Assembly: GCA_017383325.1 (NCBI GenBank)
Contig: JAFNYG010000070.1
Location: forward strand, 1-6,549
From: Alphaproteobacteria bacterium
Lineage (GTDB): Bacteria; Pseudomonadota; Alphaproteobacteria; Rs-D84
Length of the DNA stretch: 6,549 bases
Direction of reading: 5' to 3'
In this document: positions 5,891 through 6,549 of the stretch, piece after piece
How positions within the stretch are numbered: position 1 is the stretch's first letter
Layout of the letters: every line of letters starts with the position of its first letter
The notes under the pieces: generated by a model
The model's database searches: none
Told to the model about the DNA's origin: nothing
What the model saw: the letters and a program-made list of their open reading frames with translations, nothing else
Program-made: the position numbers and the translations under genes

Positions 5891-6442
5891 TTATTTCTTT
5901 TTACCTTCCTTGCGACGAATGACTTCACCCTTATAGAAGATACCTTTACCCTTATATGGATCAACTTTACGAACTTTATGAATCTTGTCCGCAAACTGCC
6001 CAACCAGGCATTTATCTATACCTTTAACAGTAAATTCCGTTGGCGCGCCACCCATTTCAACGGTCAAACCCGCTGGGATATCCATAATAACATCATGTGA
6101 ATAACCCGCCACCAAAACTAACTGATCCCCCTTAACAGATGCTTTATAACCGACACCCTTCATATACATTGGTTTTTCAAAGCCCTTTGACACACCTTCT
6201 ACCGCATTGCGGATATTGCGTGCCATTGTTCCCCACATTGTACGTGAAGATTTTTCTTCTGCATCTTTTGGGTTAATAACAACCTGACCTTCTTCGATAA
6301 CAATGTCTACCAAGCCAGCATTTTTTGTGTCCAATGGCAAACTCAGTTCACCCTTTGGCCCCTTAACAATCAAAGCGTTGTCCACAATCGCGACAGATAC
6401 GCCTTCACTCAGTTTAACTGGATATTTTCCTGCACGTGACAT
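5891..6442 (-). CDS. rplF: 50S ribosomal protein L6
   Basis: L6 lies near the factor-binding site and the sarcin-ricin loop of the 50S subunit. The 183-residue product has two repeated alpha/beta domains (about 1-82 and 83-183). Conserved elements are MSRAGKYPV at the start, VKGPKGEL (26-33), RNIRNAVEGVSKGFEK (75-90), GVGYKASVKGDQLVL (96-110), GYSHDV (113-118) and DPYKGKGIFYKGEVIRRKEG (161-180) before the KKK end; the last usually reads EPYKGKG. The ATG at 6442 has AGGA 7 nt upstream. It lies 20 nt after rpsH, the standard order. Confidence 0.98.
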   Translation of the reverse strand: MSRAGKYPVKLSEGVSVAIVDNALIVKGPKGELSLPLDTKNAGLVDIVIEEGQVVINPKDAEEKSSRTMWGTMARNIRNAVEGVSKGFEKPMYMKGVGYKASVKGDQLVLVAGYSHDVIMDIPAGLTVEMGGAPTEFTVKGIDKCLVGQFADKIHKVRKVDPYKGKGIFYKGEVIRRKEGKKK

Positions 6443-6462
6443 AACTTAATCCTCGCTTTATC

Positions 6463-6549
6463 TTAGATAACCTTGCACAATACTTCACCACCAACGTTCA
6501 TCAAACGTGCTTTGTGGTCTGTCATTACGCCATTTGGTGTAGAAACGAT
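6463..6549 (-). CDS. rpsH: 30S ribosomal protein S8, C-terminal end only
   Basis: Only the last 28 codons and the stop are in the window; the 5' part lies beyond the right edge. The visible sequence includes VSTPNGVMTDHKARLMNVGG and ends EVLCKVI, matching the conserved S8 C-terminus (VSTxxGVMTDxxAR..xxGGEVLCxV type). S8 binds the central domain of 16S rRNA and, in E. coli, represses its own operon; any such site would lie upstream of this window. Its position directly before rplF supports the call. Confidence 0.95.
   Translation of the reverse strand: MVSTPNGVMTDHKARLMNVGGEVLCKVI

Noticed and set aside
5713..6003. 96-codon version of the small membrane protein starting inside rplF
   Set aside because: The additional 42 residues overlap rplF in another frame and are basic and featureless; the ATG at 5877 just after the rplF stop has its own ribosome binding site.

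Overview
The window shows the distal part of a bacterial spc-type ribosomal protein operon on the minus strand, facing the 3' end of an unrelated plus-strand gene. The DNA is AT-rich. The ribosomal proteins look proteobacterial, and the L6 tail ending RRKEGKKK and the overall gene set fit an alphaproteobacterium, perhaps host-associated with a reduced or rearranged genome. This placement rests on protein resemblance only; there is no rRNA gene here to test it.

Layout. Bases 1-1415 (+) hold the C-terminal 470 or so residues of a large, unrecognised, cysteine-containing protein. It has helical, possibly coiled-coil stretches, a five-proline hinge, a 123-residue Ala/Gly-rich segment with almost no charge, and a cysteine-clustered tail. 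Bases 1460-1500 hold a strong stem-loop lying between the two convergent transcription units and able to serve both.

From 6549 down to 1526 (-) the operon reads, in transcription order: rpsH (3' end only), rplF, a small unrecognised single-pass membrane protein gene, rplR, rpsE, rpmD, rplO, secY, rpsM, rpsK, then the terminator. The genes from rpsH to rpmD are packed tightly, mostly with clear Shine-Dalgarno sequences. From rplO onward the spacers widen (65-163 nt) and three of the four contain inverted repeats. The 150-nt spacer before rpsM has a plausible sigma-70 promoter.

The ribosomal proteins supply both subunits (S8, S5, S13, S11; L6, L18, L30, L15), and SecY is the membrane channel through which ribosomes deliver nascent membrane and secreted proteins. 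Points out of the ordinary are the extra membrane-protein gene between rplF and rplR, the absence of adk between secY and rpsM, the end of the unit straight after rpsK without rpoA and rplQ, the hairpins in the distal spacers, and the composition of the plus-strand protein. I found no tRNA, rRNA, CRISPR array, insertion sequence or other mobile element.
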